Shown: piece by piece, positions 35,966 through 46,229 of the stretch
Layout of the letters: each line of letters starts with the position of its first letter
Numbering within the stretch: position 1 is the stretch's first letter
From: Rarobacter incanus
Lineage (GTDB): Bacteria; Actinomycetota; Actinomycetes; Actinomycetales; Cellulomonadaceae
Assembly: GCF_006715765.1 (NCBI RefSeq)
Contig: NZ_VFNV01000001.1
Coordinates: 744,001 to 808,000 of the forward strand
Length of the DNA: 64,000 nt
Direction: 5' to 3'
Position numbers and translations under genes: made by a program
The notes under the pieces: generated by a model
Told to the model about the DNA's origin: nothing
Seen by the model: only the letters and a program-made list of their open reading frames with translations
The model's database searches: none

Positions 35966-38224
35966 CTACGCTGTCAGCGCAAGATCAGTGCCGGGTGCAA
36001 GCAAAGATAACCGAGCCGCACTCACGACATTCGCGGACGAGGCCATCGCAATCGAATCGAAGTCGCCCTTCCAGATAACGAGCGCGAGTATCAACGCGCA
36101 GGCGACGATGATCGCCCAATGCAGCCAGTTGAGGTGCTTGTGATCCTCATCATCTAGGTCGTCGTGATCGCCGTCGGGCCTTTCCGTCGCCTCAACGCGC
36201 GCGGGGGCGACCACGGGAACGGATCCGGTTGGTGGCGACACTCGAATGACCGGAATCGACCCGGTCGCGAGGGTGTCGAGCATTGAACGCTGCGGGATTT
36301 CTTCAAGGATTGGTTCTGCGGGGATGGCCGGAGCGGCGCTCGGGCGTGCTTGTTTCGGCGCTGGCACCGTCGCCTCGGTCGCGTGCCCCGCCGCTTGCGC
36401 GGCCGACTCCGTGGGAAGTCCGGGCTGCTGCCGAACGGCCGGCTCCGCGGGAAGTCCGGGCTGCTGCCGCGGGGTCGGGGGCCCTGCCGAATCGGATTCT
36501 TGGCCGCTCGCCACCGGCAACCCGAGGGGCCGGGCGGCAGGTTGCTGCGCACGGTGCTGCTGCGGGACGGACCCCTGTGCGGAGCGACCATCCGGCGACC
36601 ATTGTTTCGCGCTCTTTGCGGGAGATTGCGCAGCAGGCGGCTGAGCCCGTTGCGCCCCCGCTGCGGAAACCTCATCTGCACCCACCTGCTTGGGAGCCGG
36701 CGCCTGCACGCCGGACGGCATCCGCCCACCCGCGGGCTCACCGAATGGCGCCCCCGCTGCAGAAACCTCATCTGCACCCACCTGCTTGGGAGCCGGCGCC
36801 TGCACGCCGGACGGCATCCGCCCACCCGCGGGCTCACCGAATGGCGCCCCCGCTGCCGCTTTGGGTTCGGCGCCGCGCGTTGGCAATCCGGAATCGGCCG
36901 CAAGCTGCGCCCATTGCTCCGCGATGGCGTGAGAAGTTCCGGTACGACCCGCGATCGGCAATGCCTGCGAAGGCGGCTGGCTCACGGGGAGAACCGGCGT
37001 CAGGTTCCCTGTTTCGTCGACCGCCCGGATGGCGCCGGTCGTCGCGGGCGGTTCGACCGTGATCTCGGGAGCGGCCTGTGGGACGATCGGCAACTGACCC
37101 GTCAGCGCGAGTTCGCGGCGCGCGCGCCGCGTCGTCGGACCCGGTCGCTGCGGTGCTGCACCGGCGGTGCTGGATGCGTCCACCCGGGGCGAGCCTTGCG
37201 GGCCGGCCCCGTCGGGAACCGAACCCGATCCGGCTTCGCTACGTAAATCCGTCGGGGCGGCATTCGAGTGTTCCCGCGACGGCACAGCGCGGCTGGTCCG
37301 CTCGCCCGCAGGACCCACTCCCCCCGCAGGCTGTTCACTGAACGGTTGCGTTCGCAGCGATGCGCGCGCCCTTCGCCCGCGCCGCGTCTCGGCACGCGCG
37401 GAGGGCGGCGGCGTCGGGGCGCCTGCGTCGGGTTCGGGTGCGCTATGCGCGTCAGCGCCGGGGACCGGCTCCACGGAACCGGCGCCTGCACCCGCCGCGC
37501 CCGCGGCCTCACCGAATGCTGCAACATCGCCACCGCGACCAGAACCCCCAGCTGCAGCAGAATCCGTTGCGGCGTTACCCTGTGCGGCGCGGCGCGCCCG
37601 CCGTGTCGGCGCCGCGGGCACTCCCGTTGCCGCGGGCACTCCCGTTGCCGCAGGCACTCCCGTTGCCGCAGGCACTCCCGTTGCCGCAGGCACTCCCGTT
37701 GCCGCAGGTGCCGCGGGCACTCCCGTTGCCGCAGGTGCCGCGGGCACTCCCGTTGCCGCAGGTGCCGCGGGCACTCCCGTTGCCGCAGGTGCCGCTGGCG
37801 CTCCCGTTGCCGCAGGCGCCGCGGGCGCACCGTGACGGGACCGCGCGACGGGCTGCTCCACCGCGGCTGCATTTGCCCGCGGGGCCGGTGCCCCCTTGCC
37901 GGTTTGCCTTCCGGCGGGCTGCGTCGCGCGGCGCGCGCGCCGCGCACCGGCGGCAGCAGGCGTAGCGCCGTGCGCCGAGGCGCCAGCGGAATGCGATCCG
38001 CGGCGCGTGGCTACCGCTGCCGCCGGGCTGCCTGGCGAACCGGAGGCGGAGGCCTCGTCGGTCCCTGAGCTGTCGGCCAAACGTGCGGCGCGTTCGCGCA
38101 TCTGTTTGCGAGTAAAAGGCACGCCTCCATCAGCCGCCGAAGCGCGACGTGCACGTCGCGTGGGCAACTCGATGATCTCTGGCAGGCTCCCCTGCCCCGG
38201 AGCCCCACCTTGCTCGCTAGTCAC
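35966..38224 (-). CDS. Ala/Pro-rich repeat protein with single C-terminal membrane segment
   Basis: About 752 residues, almost all low-complexity Ala/Pro/Gly with scattered RRARR-type basic clusters ([28 protein letters not shown]). Two repeat blocks stand out: VPAATG / VPAAPAATG repeats (coding 37615-37830) and a 32-residue unit present twice in full (36652-36843; [18 protein letters not shown], then [14 protein letters not shown]). Near the C-terminus a charged stretch ([14 protein letters not shown]) precedes one membrane helix ([18 protein letters not shown]) and a short tail ending LALTA. GTG 38224 is chosen: it overlaps the nadD stop by eight bases, in line with operon spacing. The position between nadD and rsfS is often filled by an LCP (LytR-CpsA-Psr) gene in actinobacteria; no LCP domain is present here. 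The function is unknown. Confidence 0.75.
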   Translation of the reverse strand: MTSEQGGAPGQGSLPEIIELPTRRARRASAADGGVPFTRKQMRERAARLADSSGTDEASASGSPGSPAAAVATRRGSHSAGASAHGATPAAAGARRARRATQPAGRQTGKGAPAPRANAAAVEQPVARSRHGAPAAPAATGAPAAPAATGVPAAPAATGVPAAPAATGVPAAPAATGVPAATGVPAATGVPAATGVPAATGVPAAPTRRARRAAQGNAATDSAAAGGSGRGGDVAAFGEAAGAAGAGAGSVEPVPGADAHSAPEPDAGAPTPPPSARAETRRGRRARASLRTQPFSEQPAGGVGPAGERTSRAVPSREHSNAAPTDLRSEAGSGSVPDGAGPQGSPRVDASSTAGAAPQRPGPTTRRARRELALTGQLPIVPQAAPEITVEPPATTGAIRAVDETGNLTPVLPVSQPPSQALPIAGRTGTSHAIAEQWAQLAADSGLPTRGAEPKAAAGAPFGEPAGGRMPSGVQAPAPKQVGADEVSAAGAPFGEPAGGRMPSGVQAPAPKQVGADEVSAAGAQRAQPPAAQSPAKSAKQWSPDGRSAQGSVPQQHRAQQPAARPLGLPVASGQESDSAGPPTPRQQPGLPAEPAVRQQPGLPTESAAQAAGHATEATVPAPKQARPSAAPAIPAEPILEEIPQRSMLDTLATGSIPVIRVSPPTGSVPVVAPARVEATERPDGDHDDLDDEDHKHLNWLHWAIIVACALILALVIWKGDFDSIAMASSANVVSAARLSLLAPGTDLALTA
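36652..36843. repeat. 96-bp in-frame tandem duplication inside the repeat protein gene
   Basis: Two nearly identical 96-bp units (GCGCCCCCGCTGC at 36652 and 36748, resuming at 36844), differing at very few positions, encode the 32-residue duplication. The high identity indicates a recent event. Confidence 0.9.
37615..37830. repeat. 18-/27-/33-bp in-frame repeats encoding VPAATG units
   Basis: The plus strand shows GCACTCCCGTTGCCGCAG repeated with period 18 from about 37617, then longer units that insert GTGCCGCGG. All periods are multiples of three, so the reading frame of the Ala/Pro-rich protein is kept. Length variation between strains is expected. Confidence 0.85.
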
Positions 38225-38864
38225 TGATCCCCCGATACAGCCCGTGCTTGCCAATGTACTGAACGACCCCGTCGGGCACCAGATACCAAACGGGCAAACC
38301 TGAATGCGCCCGCGCCCGGATCTGCGTGGACGAAATTGCCATGGCGGGAACCTCGACCATCGAAACCCGATCCGCCGGCAGACCCTCCAGACTCAGTTCA
38401 TGCCCCGGCCGCGTGACACCCACAAAGCGCGCCAGCGACCACAATTCATCGACGTTGCGCCAGGTGGTGATCTGCATCAACGCATCCGCGCCCGTTATGA
38501 AGTACAGATCAGCGTCGGGCAGAGCCACGGCCAAATCCCGCAACGTATCTATGGTGTACGTCAAACCTGGACGTTCGATGTCAACGCGACTCACCATGAA
38601 ACGCGGATTCGACGCCGTCGCGATCACCGTCATCAGGTAACGGTGTTCCGCCTCGGTGACCGCCCGGTCCTGTTTGAACCCCGGCCTGCCCGTCGGCACA
38701 AACAGAACCTGATCGAGATCGAACTGCGAGGCGACCTCGCTCGCCGCGACCAGGTGACCGTGGTGGATGGGGTCGAAGGTGCCACCCATGACCCCAATAC
38801 GCGGTTGCGGCACGCCTACTCCATTTCCTCGGTCCCGATTGTTGCGCCAGGCGCGGTCAGTCAA
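38217..38864 (-). CDS. nadD: Nicotinate-nucleotide adenylyltransferase NadD
   Basis: A 215-residue NadD that joins nicotinate mononucleotide and ATP in NAD synthesis. The nucleotidyltransferase motif is [15 protein letters not shown] (about 24-38, (H/T)xGH), and the second signature is [14 protein letters not shown] near the C-terminus. About 18 residues precede the domain; a GTG at the codon for GVGVPQ is an alternative start, but ATG 38864 is acceptable. It lies four bases after a small membrane protein gene and overlaps the next gene by eight bases. Confidence 0.94.
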   Translation of the reverse strand: MTDRAWRNNRDRGNGVGVPQPRIGVMGGTFDPIHHGHLVAASEVASQFDLDQVLFVPTGRPGFKQDRAVTEAEHRYLMTVIATASNPRFMVSRVDIERPGLTYTIDTLRDLAVALPDADLYFITGADALMQITTWRNVDELWSLARFVGVTRPGHELSLEGLPADRVSMVEVPAMAISSTQIRARAHSGLPVWYLVPDGVVQYIGKHGLYRGISD

Positions 38865-38867
38865 ACG

Positions 38868-39023
38868 CTAATGGCGCGAACCAACGTGCCGGAACGCGAA
38901 GGTGACCGCGAGCAGCGCGATGAGCGCCGAGAACGCGATGATCCCGAAGGCGATCGGGGGGAACGGCAATTCGTTCGTCTTCTCCGCGGCCTCGGCCAGG
39001 ACGGTAACAGCTGCTGCGCTCAC
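38868..39023 (-). CDS. Conserved small membrane protein between proA and nadD
   Basis: A 51-residue protein with N-terminus VSAAAVTVLAEAAEKTNELP, then one membrane helix (IAFGIIAFSALIALLAVTFA) and a basic end FRHVGSRH. GTG 39023 has the ribosome site GGAGGA five bases upstream; the longer frame has none. Actinobacteria often carry such a short PLPFPP/helix/FR protein directly before nadD, which supports a real gene although its role is unknown. The stop is four bases before the nadD start. Confidence 0.8.
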   Translation of the reverse strand: MSAAAVTVLAEAAEKTNELPFPPIAFGIIAFSALIALLAVTFAFRHVGSRH

Positions 39024-39173
39024 AAGATCCTCCAGTTGCGGCGGTACCCCGCCCTTAGAAACTACCTGCGCCGCAGGCTTCGACCAGCGGCACCGAATAT
39101 GTATCGGCACGCCCGCATGGAATGTGAATCGCCCGATTGCGATACCCATGCGCCGATGCGGGCGCAATCACAC

Positions 39174-40523
39174 CTATTGTCGTATTTGCCCCTGCCCAAA
39201 GACAACCCACTTCGACGTGGTCAATTCTCCCAATCCCATCGGCCCGCGAGCGTGCAGCTTCTGGGTGGATATCCCGATTTCCGCCCCCAAACCAAATTCG
39301 CCACCGTCCGTGAACCGCGTGGAAGCGTTCACAATAACGCACGCCGAATCGAGTTCGGCCACGAACTTGTCAGCCGCATTGACGTCGTTGGTGACGATCG
39401 CCTCGGTGTGCCCCGACGTCCACGCACGGATGTGATCGATGGCCTGGTCGATCGAGTCAACAATGCGAACCGCCAAATCCAATCCGTGGTATTCCTTGGC
39501 CCAGTCCTCATCCGTCGCGGATTCGAAGGACAGCCCCGCGGGGATTGCCGCCTTCGCGCCCGCATCCCCGTGAATGGTCACCTTTTCTTCCCGCAACGTC
39601 TCGAAGACTCGTGGCAGGAATTGTGCGGCGACATCGCGGTGCACCAGCAGGGTTTCGGCCGCGTTGCACACGGAGGGGCGCTGCACCTTCGCGTTGAGCA
39701 CAATGTCATGCGCCCAATCGAGGTTCGCGGCGGAGTCAACGTAGACGTGGCAGTTTCCAACACCGGTTTCGATCACTGGCACCTTGGCCTCACGCACCAC
39801 GGTCTGGATCAGGCCTGCGCCGCCGCGCGGCACCAAAAGGTCTACCAGCCCGCGCGCCCCCATCAGAGCCACGGCCCCGGGTCGCCCGTATTCGTCGACG
39901 CTCTGCACGAGGTCAGCGGGCAGGCCCGCCTCCACGAGCGCATCTCGCAGAACGTTCACAATGACCTTGTTCGATTCGGCGGCCGCCGAACCACCGCGCA
40001 GGATCACGGAGTTTCCGGACTTCAGGGCCAGACCCGCCGCATCGACGGTCACGTTTGGGCGGGCCTCATAGATCATCCCGACCACGCCCATGGGAACGCG
40101 CACCTGGCGTAGCGTCAGGCCGTTGGGCAGGCGGGAGCCCCGGATCACCTCACCAACAGGATCCGGCAGCGCGGCGACCTGCCGCAGCGCATCCGCAATC
40201 GCCTCGATCCGCTGCGTCGTCAGCGCCAACCGATCAAGCGTCGACTCGCTCATGCCGCCCGCGCGTTCGCGGTCGATGTCAACGGCGTTCGCAGCCAATA
40301 TCCTGCCGCCGTGCGCGACCAGAGCATCCGCCAAGATCGCCAATGCGGCGTCCTTGGTTCCACGGGTCGCCGTGGCCAGCACCCGGCCCGCGACCTTGGA
40401 ACGCCGCGCAATATCGTGCACGGCCGCCGTCACGTCAGATTCGTTGGTCTGTTCCAACGCAGCGGCCACCAGGTCGTTGGCTTGTCCGGGCACGGGAAAC
40501 TCGCATTCGTTCGTCAGGCTCAT
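39174..40523 (-). CDS. proA: Gamma-glutamyl phosphate reductase ProA
   Basis: A 449-residue ProA, second enzyme of proline synthesis (glutamyl-5-phosphate to glutamate-5-semialdehyde, NADPH). Aldehyde-dehydrogenase-type features include [20 protein letters not shown], the [15 protein letters not shown] block and the catalytic Cys in [14 protein letters not shown], ending [16 protein letters not shown]. The first 25 residues are not conserved, so an internal start is possible. It starts 13 bases after the proB stop and they are co-transcribed. Confidence 0.95.
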   Translation of the reverse strand: MSLTNECEFPVPGQANDLVAAALEQTNESDVTAAVHDIARRSKVAGRVLATATRGTKDAALAILADALVAHGGRILAANAVDIDRERAGGMSESTLDRLALTTQRIEAIADALRQVAALPDPVGEVIRGSRLPNGLTLRQVRVPMGVVGMIYEARPNVTVDAAGLALKSGNSVILRGGSAAAESNKVIVNVLRDALVEAGLPADLVQSVDEYGRPGAVALMGARGLVDLLVPRGGAGLIQTVVREAKVPVIETGVGNCHVYVDSAANLDWAHDIVLNAKVQRPSVCNAAETLLVHRDVAAQFLPRVFETLREEKVTIHGDAGAKAAIPAGLSFESATDEDWAKEYHGLDLAVRIVDSIDQAIDHIRAWTSGHTEAIVTNDVNAADKFVAELDSACVIVNASTRFTDGGEFGLGAEIGISTQKLHARGPMGLGELTTSKWVVFGQGQIRQ

Positions 40524-40536
40524 CGCTTAAGGGTAA

Positions 40537-41763
40537 CTATCTTATGGCTCCGGTGGGAACAACCCCCGCCTCGGCCCGCGGGCGGGTCCTTTCACCGTCA
40601 CCGCCCGCGGGGGCGTCCGCATTGGCTGGGGCCCGCTTGCGCCCGCGTCGCAACAGGACCAGGTCGTCGCGATGGACCAGGGCCCGGTCGAACCCGTCAC
40701 CGAGGCGCGCCCGCAGGTACGACGTGTGCCGACCCAGCAGGGCGGGAATGTCGGCGGAATCGTAGGCAACCAGGCCCCGGGCGATCACCTTCCCAGCCGG
40801 GTTGACCAACTCCACGGGTTCACCCGCCTCGAACGCACCCTCGACATCCAAAACCCCGGCGGGTAGCAGCGAGGCAAGCCCGCCCTGCACGGCGCGGGCG
40901 GCGCCCTCGTCCAAAATCAAACGCCCCTTGGGCGCGGCGGCGAAAGCCAGCCACAAGCGCTTGCGCGTCGTCCGCTTCCCGGTGGGTGTGAAGTAGGTCC
41001 CAACGGGTTCCCCCGCCAGGGCCGCGCGTGCGTTGCCCGCGGTCGTCAGCACGACCGGGGTGCCGCTGGCCGTGGCGATGCGCACGGATTCGAGTTTGGT
41101 CACCATGCCGCCGGTACCCACCGCGGTCCCGCGCGCCGTCACCTCGATGCCCGTCAAGTCCTCGGGCCCGCGCACAAGCGGAATATGCCGCGAACCGGGC
41201 CGGTCGGGAGGAGCGGTGAACAGCCCGTCGACGTCGGTCAAAAGCACCAGCGCGTCGGCGCGCGCCACGTGGCTGACCAGCGCCGCCAAGCGGTCGTTGT
41301 CGCCGAAACGGATTTCGTCGGTTGCCACCGCGTCGTTTTCGTTAATGACGGGCACCACACCCAGCTCCAGGAGCCGCTCTATCGAACGCTGCGCATTGCG
41401 GTAGTGATCGCGGCGCAGCGTGTCGGCGGCGGTGAGCAGCAACTGCCCCACCCTCAGCCCGTGGTCGGCGAACGCGGCGGTGTACCGGGCTATCAGCAGC
41501 CCCTGGCCTACAGATGCCGCCGCCTGCGCGGTAGCCAGGTCGCGCGGGCGACCGGGCAATCCAAGCGGAGCAATGGCGGCCGCGATCGCGCCGCTGGTGA
41601 CCAAGATGACCTCGTGCCCCGCGTCTCGCCGTTCGGCCAAAACGGCCACCAGCGCCTCCAGGGCGGGAACGTTGAGCCGGCCATCGGTGCCGGTCAGGGA
41701 CGACGATCCGATCTTGACGACGGTGCGGCGGGCCTGGGCGATGGCGGTGCGGGAATCACTCAC
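40537..41763 (-). CDS. proB: Glutamate 5-kinase ProB
   Basis: A 408-residue ProB with the amino-acid kinase fold (TVVKIGSSSLTG, EVILVTSGAIAAAI, PVINENDAVATDEIRFGDND, VGTGGMVTKLESVRIA) and a C-terminal PUA domain (about 290-375: GRLILDEGAARAVQGGLASL, then VEGAFEAGEPVELVNPAG). It phosphorylates glutamate in the first step of proline synthesis and is normally feedback-inhibited by proline. The last 30 residues are a low-complexity tail. It is followed by proA and preceded by a nitroreductase gene. Confidence 0.95.
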   Translation of the reverse strand: MSDSRTAIAQARRTVVKIGSSSLTGTDGRLNVPALEALVAVLAERRDAGHEVILVTSGAIAAAIAPLGLPGRPRDLATAQAAASVGQGLLIARYTAAFADHGLRVGQLLLTAADTLRRDHYRNAQRSIERLLELGVVPVINENDAVATDEIRFGDNDRLAALVSHVARADALVLLTDVDGLFTAPPDRPGSRHIPLVRGPEDLTGIEVTARGTAVGTGGMVTKLESVRIATASGTPVVLTTAGNARAALAGEPVGTYFTPTGKRTTRKRLWLAFAAAPKGRLILDEGAARAVQGGLASLLPAGVLDVEGAFEAGEPVELVNPAGKVIARGLVAYDSADIPALLGRHTSYLRARLGDGFDRALVHRDDLVLLRRGRKRAPANADAPAGGDGERTRPRAEAGVVPTGAIR

Positions 41764-41786
41764 CTAACCATTATCGCCCCTCGGCC

Positions 41787-42665
41787 CTATTTGCTGCCCA
41801 TGCCGCGGTTACGCAGCCACAGCTGCATCCACGTGCGCGCGCCGATGGCGCCGCTCTTGAACAGGCGCACAAAGTTGCGTTGGATCCAACTCGGCGCCAT
41901 TCCTTGGCCGGTGTAGAAGGCGCGCGCGGCGTGCTCGTACTTCAAAACCTGTTCGCGTTGACCGGCCAAATCGTAGGTTTCTTTGTGCCAAACCGCGGCG
42001 ATCGGTAGGCGGGTCTTGATGCGTGTTGGCCGCTCGGGATTGGGGTGCCCCACCGTCATCCCGACCGCCGCGAACGAGTGCTCCGGCAGCCCCAGTTCCT
42101 TCGCGATCGCGGGCACGTCGTTGCGAATCGAACCCAGGTAGCAGATTCCTAGCCCCATGGATTCGGCCGCAACGGCGGCATTTTGCGCGGCGATAAGCGC
42201 GTCCCCGAACGCCACCATCGTGGTTTCCAGATTCTGCGACTCGCGCACGCTCGATTCGGCGACGAGGTCCGCCCCCACCTCGGGAACCTGGACCGCGCCG
42301 GTTGCGACATCGGCGAACACCTGGGTGGCCCGCGCCAGGTCCGCGATGAAGAACAGTACGACCGGCGCGCTGGCAAGGTGCGCGCCGTCGGTTCCCGCCA
42401 ATTGGGCGATGCGTTGCTTCTTTTCGTCGTCGCGCACCTCAACGACGGACCACAGTTGCAGGTTCGATGAACTCGACGCGCTCTGGGCCGCGGCGATCAT
42501 TGTCGCCAGTTCCCGGTCGGTGACGGGCCGGTCTATGTAGCGCCGCACCGAACGATGCGCAAGCAGAACGTCCACAGTCGGGTTGCCGCGGACGACCTGC
42601 GGGAACGGCCCCTCTAGGTATCGCTCGGTGAGGATCTGTTCGTGGGAAACGCTGTCATTGCTCAT
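41787..42665 (-). CDS. Nitroreductase family FMN oxidoreductase (NfsA-like)
   Basis: A 292-residue protein with the nitroreductase fold: VDVLLAHRSVRRYIDRPVTD at the FMN-binding start, AAQSASSSSNLQLWSVVEVR, and AAVAAESMGLGICYLGSIRN. The length and layout fit the NfsA/FRP NADPH-dependent subgroup with an extended C-terminus. These enzymes reduce quinones, nitroaromatics or chromate. It interrupts the usual obgE-proB neighbourhood, with 76 bases to the obgE stop and 23 to the proB start, so it may ride on the same transcript. Confidence 0.88.
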   Translation of the reverse strand: MSNDSVSHEQILTERYLEGPFPQVVRGNPTVDVLLAHRSVRRYIDRPVTDRELATMIAAAQSASSSSNLQLWSVVEVRDDEKKQRIAQLAGTDGAHLASAPVVLFFIADLARATQVFADVATGAVQVPEVGADLVAESSVRESQNLETTMVAFGDALIAAQNAAVAAESMGLGICYLGSIRNDVPAIAKELGLPEHSFAAVGMTVGHPNPERPTRIKTRLPIAAVWHKETYDLAGQREQVLKYEHAARAFYTGQGMAPSWIQRNFVRLFKSGAIGARTWMQLWLRNRGMGSK

Positions 42666-42741
42666 ATAACCATTGTGCGCCGCCCCCGCCGGTGTCTACC
42701 GGGCCCAAAGTGCCAAGGTCCGGCGCTGTGCGGCCCATCGG

Positions 42742-44259
42742 CTAGTCCTGGTCGGGTTCGTTCCACACCCCGGATTCGCGTTCCATCCACAGTTCTTCGC
42801 GCGCTGCCGCCTTCGCATCCATCCGCTCGGTGTATTCGCGCCGCTTCTCCTTGCGGGTGGGCCGCAGGCTCTCCTGGAGTCGCTGGTCCGTCCCGCGCGG
42901 GCCGCCAAGCAGTTCCGCACCGGTCCTCATGGTCGGCTCCCAATCGAAGACGACGCAGTTTTCCGGGCGCCCGATGCGCACCTCGTCACCGGGAACTGCG
43001 CCGCGCCGGAACAGTTCCTCTTCGACGCCGAGCTTTTCGAGCCGGTCGGCCAGGTAGCCAACCGCCTCATCGTTGGTGAAGTCCGTCTGCACGACCCACC
43101 GCTCGGGTTTGCGGCCGCGCACTTCAAAGAAGTAGCCATCCGTCTCTTGCACGCGGGTGACCGTGAACTTCGAGTCGTCCGCCGCCGCGGGGCGCAACAC
43201 CACGCGGGTTGGCGCCGGGGCCGGTTCGGCCGCCCGTGCGCGGGCCACAAGCTGGCCCAGCGCGAACGACAACTGCTTGAGGCCCTCATGGGTAACCGCC
43301 GAAACCTCGAACACCGGGTACCCGCGCGCCTCCAGCTCGGGGCGCACCATGTCTGCCAGGTCGCGACCGTCCGGCACATCCACCTTTGAAAGCACTACGA
43401 CCCGGGGGCGTTCTAGAAGCGGCAGGCGCCCTTGCATGTCGTTGGCCGCGCTGTATTCGGCCAGTTCGTTCTCGATGACGTCAAGGTCGGTCAGCGGGTC
43501 GCGATCCGACTCCAAAGCGGCGGAATCGAGGACGTGGACCAGCACGGCGCAACGCTCAACGTGCCGCAGGAATTCAAGCCCCAGGCCCTTACCCTCGCTA
43601 GCGCCCGGGATGAGGCCAGGAACGTCGGCGATCGTGTACCGGTAGTCACCGGCCTGGACCACGCCGAGATTGGGCACCAGGGTCGTGAACGGATAGTCCG
43701 CGATCTTCGGGCGGGCCGCCGACATAGCGGCGATCAGGGATGACTTGCCCGCACTCGGGTAGCCGACCAGCGCCACGTCCGCAATCGACTTCAGCTCGAG
43801 GGAAACTGTCACCTCCTCGCCCGGTTCCCCCAGCAGCGCGAAGCCGGGAGCCTTCCGCTTTTGCGAGGATAGGGCGGCGTTGCCGAGTCCGCCCATTCCC
43901 CCGCGAGCTATCACCAACTCGGCCCCGGCGCCGACCAGGTCGGCAAGGGTTTCGCCGGCCTCGTCCTTGACAACGGTGCCGTCGGGGACGCCAATGATCA
44001 GGTCCTGGCCATTCGCGCCCTGGCGCATGTCACCCATCCCGGGGGCCCCATTGGGCGCGGCCCGGTGCGGCAGGTGATGGAAGTCGAGCAGCGTGGTCAC
44101 CTGCGGATCCACGCGAACTATGACCGAGCCACCGTTGCCGCCGTTGGCGCCGTCGGGCCCGCCCAGGGGTTTGAACTTCTCGCGCCGCACGGATGCGCAA
44201 CCGTGGCCGCCGTTCCCCCCGCGGGCGTAAATTACTGCGCGATCAACGAACGTGGCCAT
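42742..44259 (-). CDS. obgE: GTPase ObgE/CgtA
   Basis: A 505-residue Obg. The glycine-rich N-terminal Obg domain ([33 protein letters not shown]) is followed by the G domain with G1 GYPSAGKSS, switch [13 protein letters not shown]3 DVPGL and G4 SKVD, then the OCT domain ([19 protein letters not shown]) and an actinobacterial tail of about 70 residues. It acts in large-subunit assembly and stress signalling. ATG 44259 follows the rpmA terminator, so it is partly uncoupled from rplU-rpmA. Confidence 0.96.
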   Translation of the reverse strand: MATFVDRAVIYARGGNGGHGCASVRREKFKPLGGPDGANGGNGGSVIVRVDPQVTTLLDFHHLPHRAAPNGAPGMGDMRQGANGQDLIIGVPDGTVVKDEAGETLADLVGAGAELVIARGGMGGLGNAALSSQKRKAPGFALLGEPGEEVTVSLELKSIADVALVGYPSAGKSSLIAAMSAARPKIADYPFTTLVPNLGVVQAGDYRYTIADVPGLIPGASEGKGLGLEFLRHVERCAVLVHVLDSAALESDRDPLTDLDVIENELAEYSAANDMQGRLPLLERPRVVVLSKVDVPDGRDLADMVRPELEARGYPVFEVSAVTHEGLKQLSFALGQLVARARAAEPAPAPTRVVLRPAAADDSKFTVTRVQETDGYFFEVRGRKPERWVVQTDFTNDEAVGYLADRLEKLGVEEELFRRGAVPGDEVRIGRPENCVVFDWEPTMRTGAELLGGPRGTDQRLQESLRPTRKEKRREYTERMDAKAAAREELWMERESGVWNEPDQD

Positions 44260-44286
44260 GGCGAGTTCCCCTCGTAACTTCTCTTG

Positions 44287-44331
44287 ACAAAAACGAAGGG
44301 GCGCACCACGGATGCGTGGCGCGCCCCTTCG
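44287..44331 (-). terminator. Rho-independent terminator between rpmA and obgE
   Basis: On the minus strand the stem CGAAGGGGCGC...GCGCCCCTTCG closes over CACGCATCCGTG and is followed by TTTTTG, a classic intrinsic terminator 20 bases after the rpmA stop. Some readthrough into obgE is possible. Confidence 0.9.
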
Positions 44332-44349
44332 GCAAAACTAGCTGTCTGC

Positions 44350-44607
44350 TCAGGCAGACGCCTCGACGATGTCGATGACCTTGCGCTCGCGACGCTGACC
44401 GAACTGAACGGTCCCATCCTTGAGGGCAAAAAGCGTGTCGTCGCCGCCGCGGCCGACGTTGTGGCCCGGGTGGAAGTGGGTTCCGCGCTGGCGGACGATG
44501 ATTTCGCCTGCCTTCACCAGTTGCCCACCGAAACGCTTGACACCAAGGCGCTGTGCGTTCGAATCCCGGCCGTTACGCGAGGAGCTCGCGCCCTTCTTGT
44601 GTGCCAT
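44350..44607 (-). CDS. rpmA: 50S ribosomal protein L27 (bL27)
   Basis: An 85-residue bL27 with the standard [20 protein letters not shown] start (the conserved flexible end that reaches the peptidyl transferase centre) and [20 protein letters not shown], then [20 protein letters not shown]. No N-terminal cleavage extension as in Firmicutes. It is second in rplU-rpmA and followed by an intrinsic terminator. Confidence 0.98.
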   Translation of the reverse strand: MAHKKGASSSRNGRDSNAQRLGVKRFGGQLVKAGEIIVRQRGTHFHPGHNVGRGGDDTLFALKDGTVQFGQRRERKVIDIVEASA

Positions 44608-44689
44608 TTCTGGTCCTACCTCTACTGTCGATGAAAAGTGTCAGTGACGGTGCCGACGTTCAGCCGTTCCGTCGCAAAGTCCTTGACGA

Positions 44690-44998
44690 TCAGGCGATCG
44701 CCGTGATCTTCAGGCGGGTCAGCTTCGCGCGGTGACCCTGGCGACGGCGGTAGCCAGTCTTGTTTTTGTAACGCAGGATGTCGATCTTCGGACCCTTCTC
44801 ATCCCGCACGACCTCGGCCGTCACCTTGACCTCGCCGAGCTTTGCCGCGTCGGTGGTCACAACCTCACCGTCGACAAGCAGAAGCGCGGGAAGCTCCACG
44901 CTGTCGCCCGGCTTCGAGGCCAGACGGTCGACGACGACGATGTCGCCTACAGACACCTTCTCCTGGCGCCCGCCAGCTTTAACGATCGCGTAAACCAC
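44690..44998 (-). CDS. rplU: 50S ribosomal protein L21 (bL21)
   Basis: A 102-residue bL21: [19 protein letters not shown] at the start, [20 protein letters not shown] near the end. GTG 44998 gives exactly the family length; the longer frame upstream has no ribosomal-protein homology. About 130 nt separate the promoter-predicted start site from the GTG, a long leader that could hold control signals, although I recognise no known L21 leader motif. Confidence 0.97.
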   Translation of the reverse strand: MVYAIVKAGGRQEKVSVGDIVVVDRLASKPGDSVELPALLLVDGEVVTTDAAKLGEVKVTAEVVRDEKGPKIDILRYKNKTGYRRRQGHRAKLTRLKITAIA

Positions 44999-45135
44999 TT
45001 TTGCTGCCCATTCTCTCTTGGATGACTGCGGAGATGCCGCCTGCGCACCACCCAGCACGTGCCTAACGGCGCCGTGGGGGTGCAAAACTTGATGGCATCC
45101 ACAAAGAAGTGCGCACGGTCGCGCACCGACGTTCC

Positions 45136-45164
45136 ACTTTACGTGGTATTCGCAGCAGGGTCAA
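45136..45164 (-). promoter_or_regulatory. Sigma-70-type promoter of rplU-rpmA
   Basis: On the minus strand TTGACC (45164-45159) and TAAAGT (45141-45136) are separated by exactly 17 bases, close to the housekeeping consensus. The predicted start near 45129 leaves a leader of about 130 nt before rplU. Confidence 0.7.
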
Positions 45165-45266
45165 ATGCGCCTCGCATCGAATGCGCGGGCCTTAGCAGCC
45201 GCACCCGCCCCCGCCGCACGCCGATGTGACATGCGTCCTAGCTAGGTGCCGGCCTCGTCCTGAACA

Positions 45267-46199
45267 ATGATGGCCGTGGCGGGAGTTTTATTTGGATTCG
45301 GCGTCATCGGAATTGTCATTTTTGTTGGCTATGCCGTCGCTCGCCGCCGCGTTTTGGGGCCGGACGGGCAGCGGACGCTTGCAAAACTGGCGTTCTCGAT
45401 TGCGATGCCAGCACTGCTTTTCACGCAGATCGCGACCGCGGACCTGGGCAGGATTTTTTCGCGTTCCTTGATCGTGACGGCCGGGTCTGTGGTTGTTGTC
45501 GTGGCGCTCTACGTCGCGGTCGCCCGATTTGTCTGGCACCGGCCGGCGGACGAGGTCATCATAGGATCGCTCGCATCCGGCTACGTCAACGGCGGCAACC
45601 TGGGAATCCCCATCGCCGTTTACGTCCTGGGCAGCGCAACCTATGCGATCCCGGTGATGCTGTGGCAGCTATGCGTGCTGGCACCCGCGTCGATGGCGAT
45701 CATAGAGCGGCTGCGCAACCGGGATGCGCGCGGCCTGCGCGCCGTGGTGCGCCCGGTGTTCCGCAATCCGCTGGTGATCGCCGCCGCCGCCGGGATAGCC
45801 GCGGCGCTGCTGCCGTGGGGCGTCCCCGAGGTCATCATGCAGCCGCTGGACCTCTTGGCCGGACTGGCCGTGCCATCCGCGTTGCTGGCCTTCGGGATGT
45901 CCCTGCACGGCGGATCGGTGCCCGGCGCGGCTCCGGTGCGCCCCGCGATATTCGCCATCGTGATCCTGAAGAACATCGTGCAGCCAGCCGCGGCGTACGC
46001 CGTAGCGCGCTACGGCGTGCACCTGGAGGGCGTCGACCTCTTCGCGGCCACCTTGTTCGCGGCCCTGCCCACGGCCCAGAACGTGTTCGTATACGCGATG
46101 CGCGCGGGGACCGGGGTGCAACTAGCCCGCGACTCGATCGTGATCACCAGCGCAATCTCGATTCCGATCGTGGTCGCGCTCGCCGCCGTTATGGTCTAA
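45267..46199 (+). CDS. AEC (auxin efflux carrier) family transporter
   Basis: A 310-residue membrane transporter with about ten helices in two repeats: FGFGVIGIVIFVGYAVARRR at the start, LASGYVNGGNLGIPIAVYVL (the conserved NxGNxGIP-type crossover), and NIVQPAAAYAVARYG with FAALPTAQNVFVYAMRAG in the second half. AEC proteins export malate or other organic anions, or auxin-like compounds; the substrate here is unknown. It lies on the plus strand between rne and rplU, breaking a neighbourhood usually kept together. Two adjacent ATGs (45267, 45270) are both possible starts. Confidence 0.88.
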   Translation: MMAVAGVLFGFGVIGIVIFVGYAVARRRVLGPDGQRTLAKLAFSIAMPALLFTQIATADLGRIFSRSLIVTAGSVVVVVALYVAVARFVWHRPADEVIIGSLASGYVNGGNLGIPIAVYVLGSATYAIPVMLWQLCVLAPASMAIIERLRNRDARGLRAVVRPVFRNPLVIAAAAGIAAALLPWGVPEVIMQPLDLLAGLAVPSALLAFGMSLHGGSVPGAAPVRPAIFAIVILKNIVQPAAAYAVARYGVHLEGVDLFAATLFAALPTAQNVFVYAMRAGTGVQLARDSIVITSAISIPIVVALAAVMV

Positions 46200-46229
46200 A
46201 CCCAGCGACGAGCCCCCCTCTCCCGCGCC

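Noticed and set aside
36246-38303. Plus-strand open frames opposite the Ala/Pro-rich protein gene
   Set aside because: Mirror frames of GC-rich repeats; the minus frame has the membrane helix, correct overlap with nadD and operon context.
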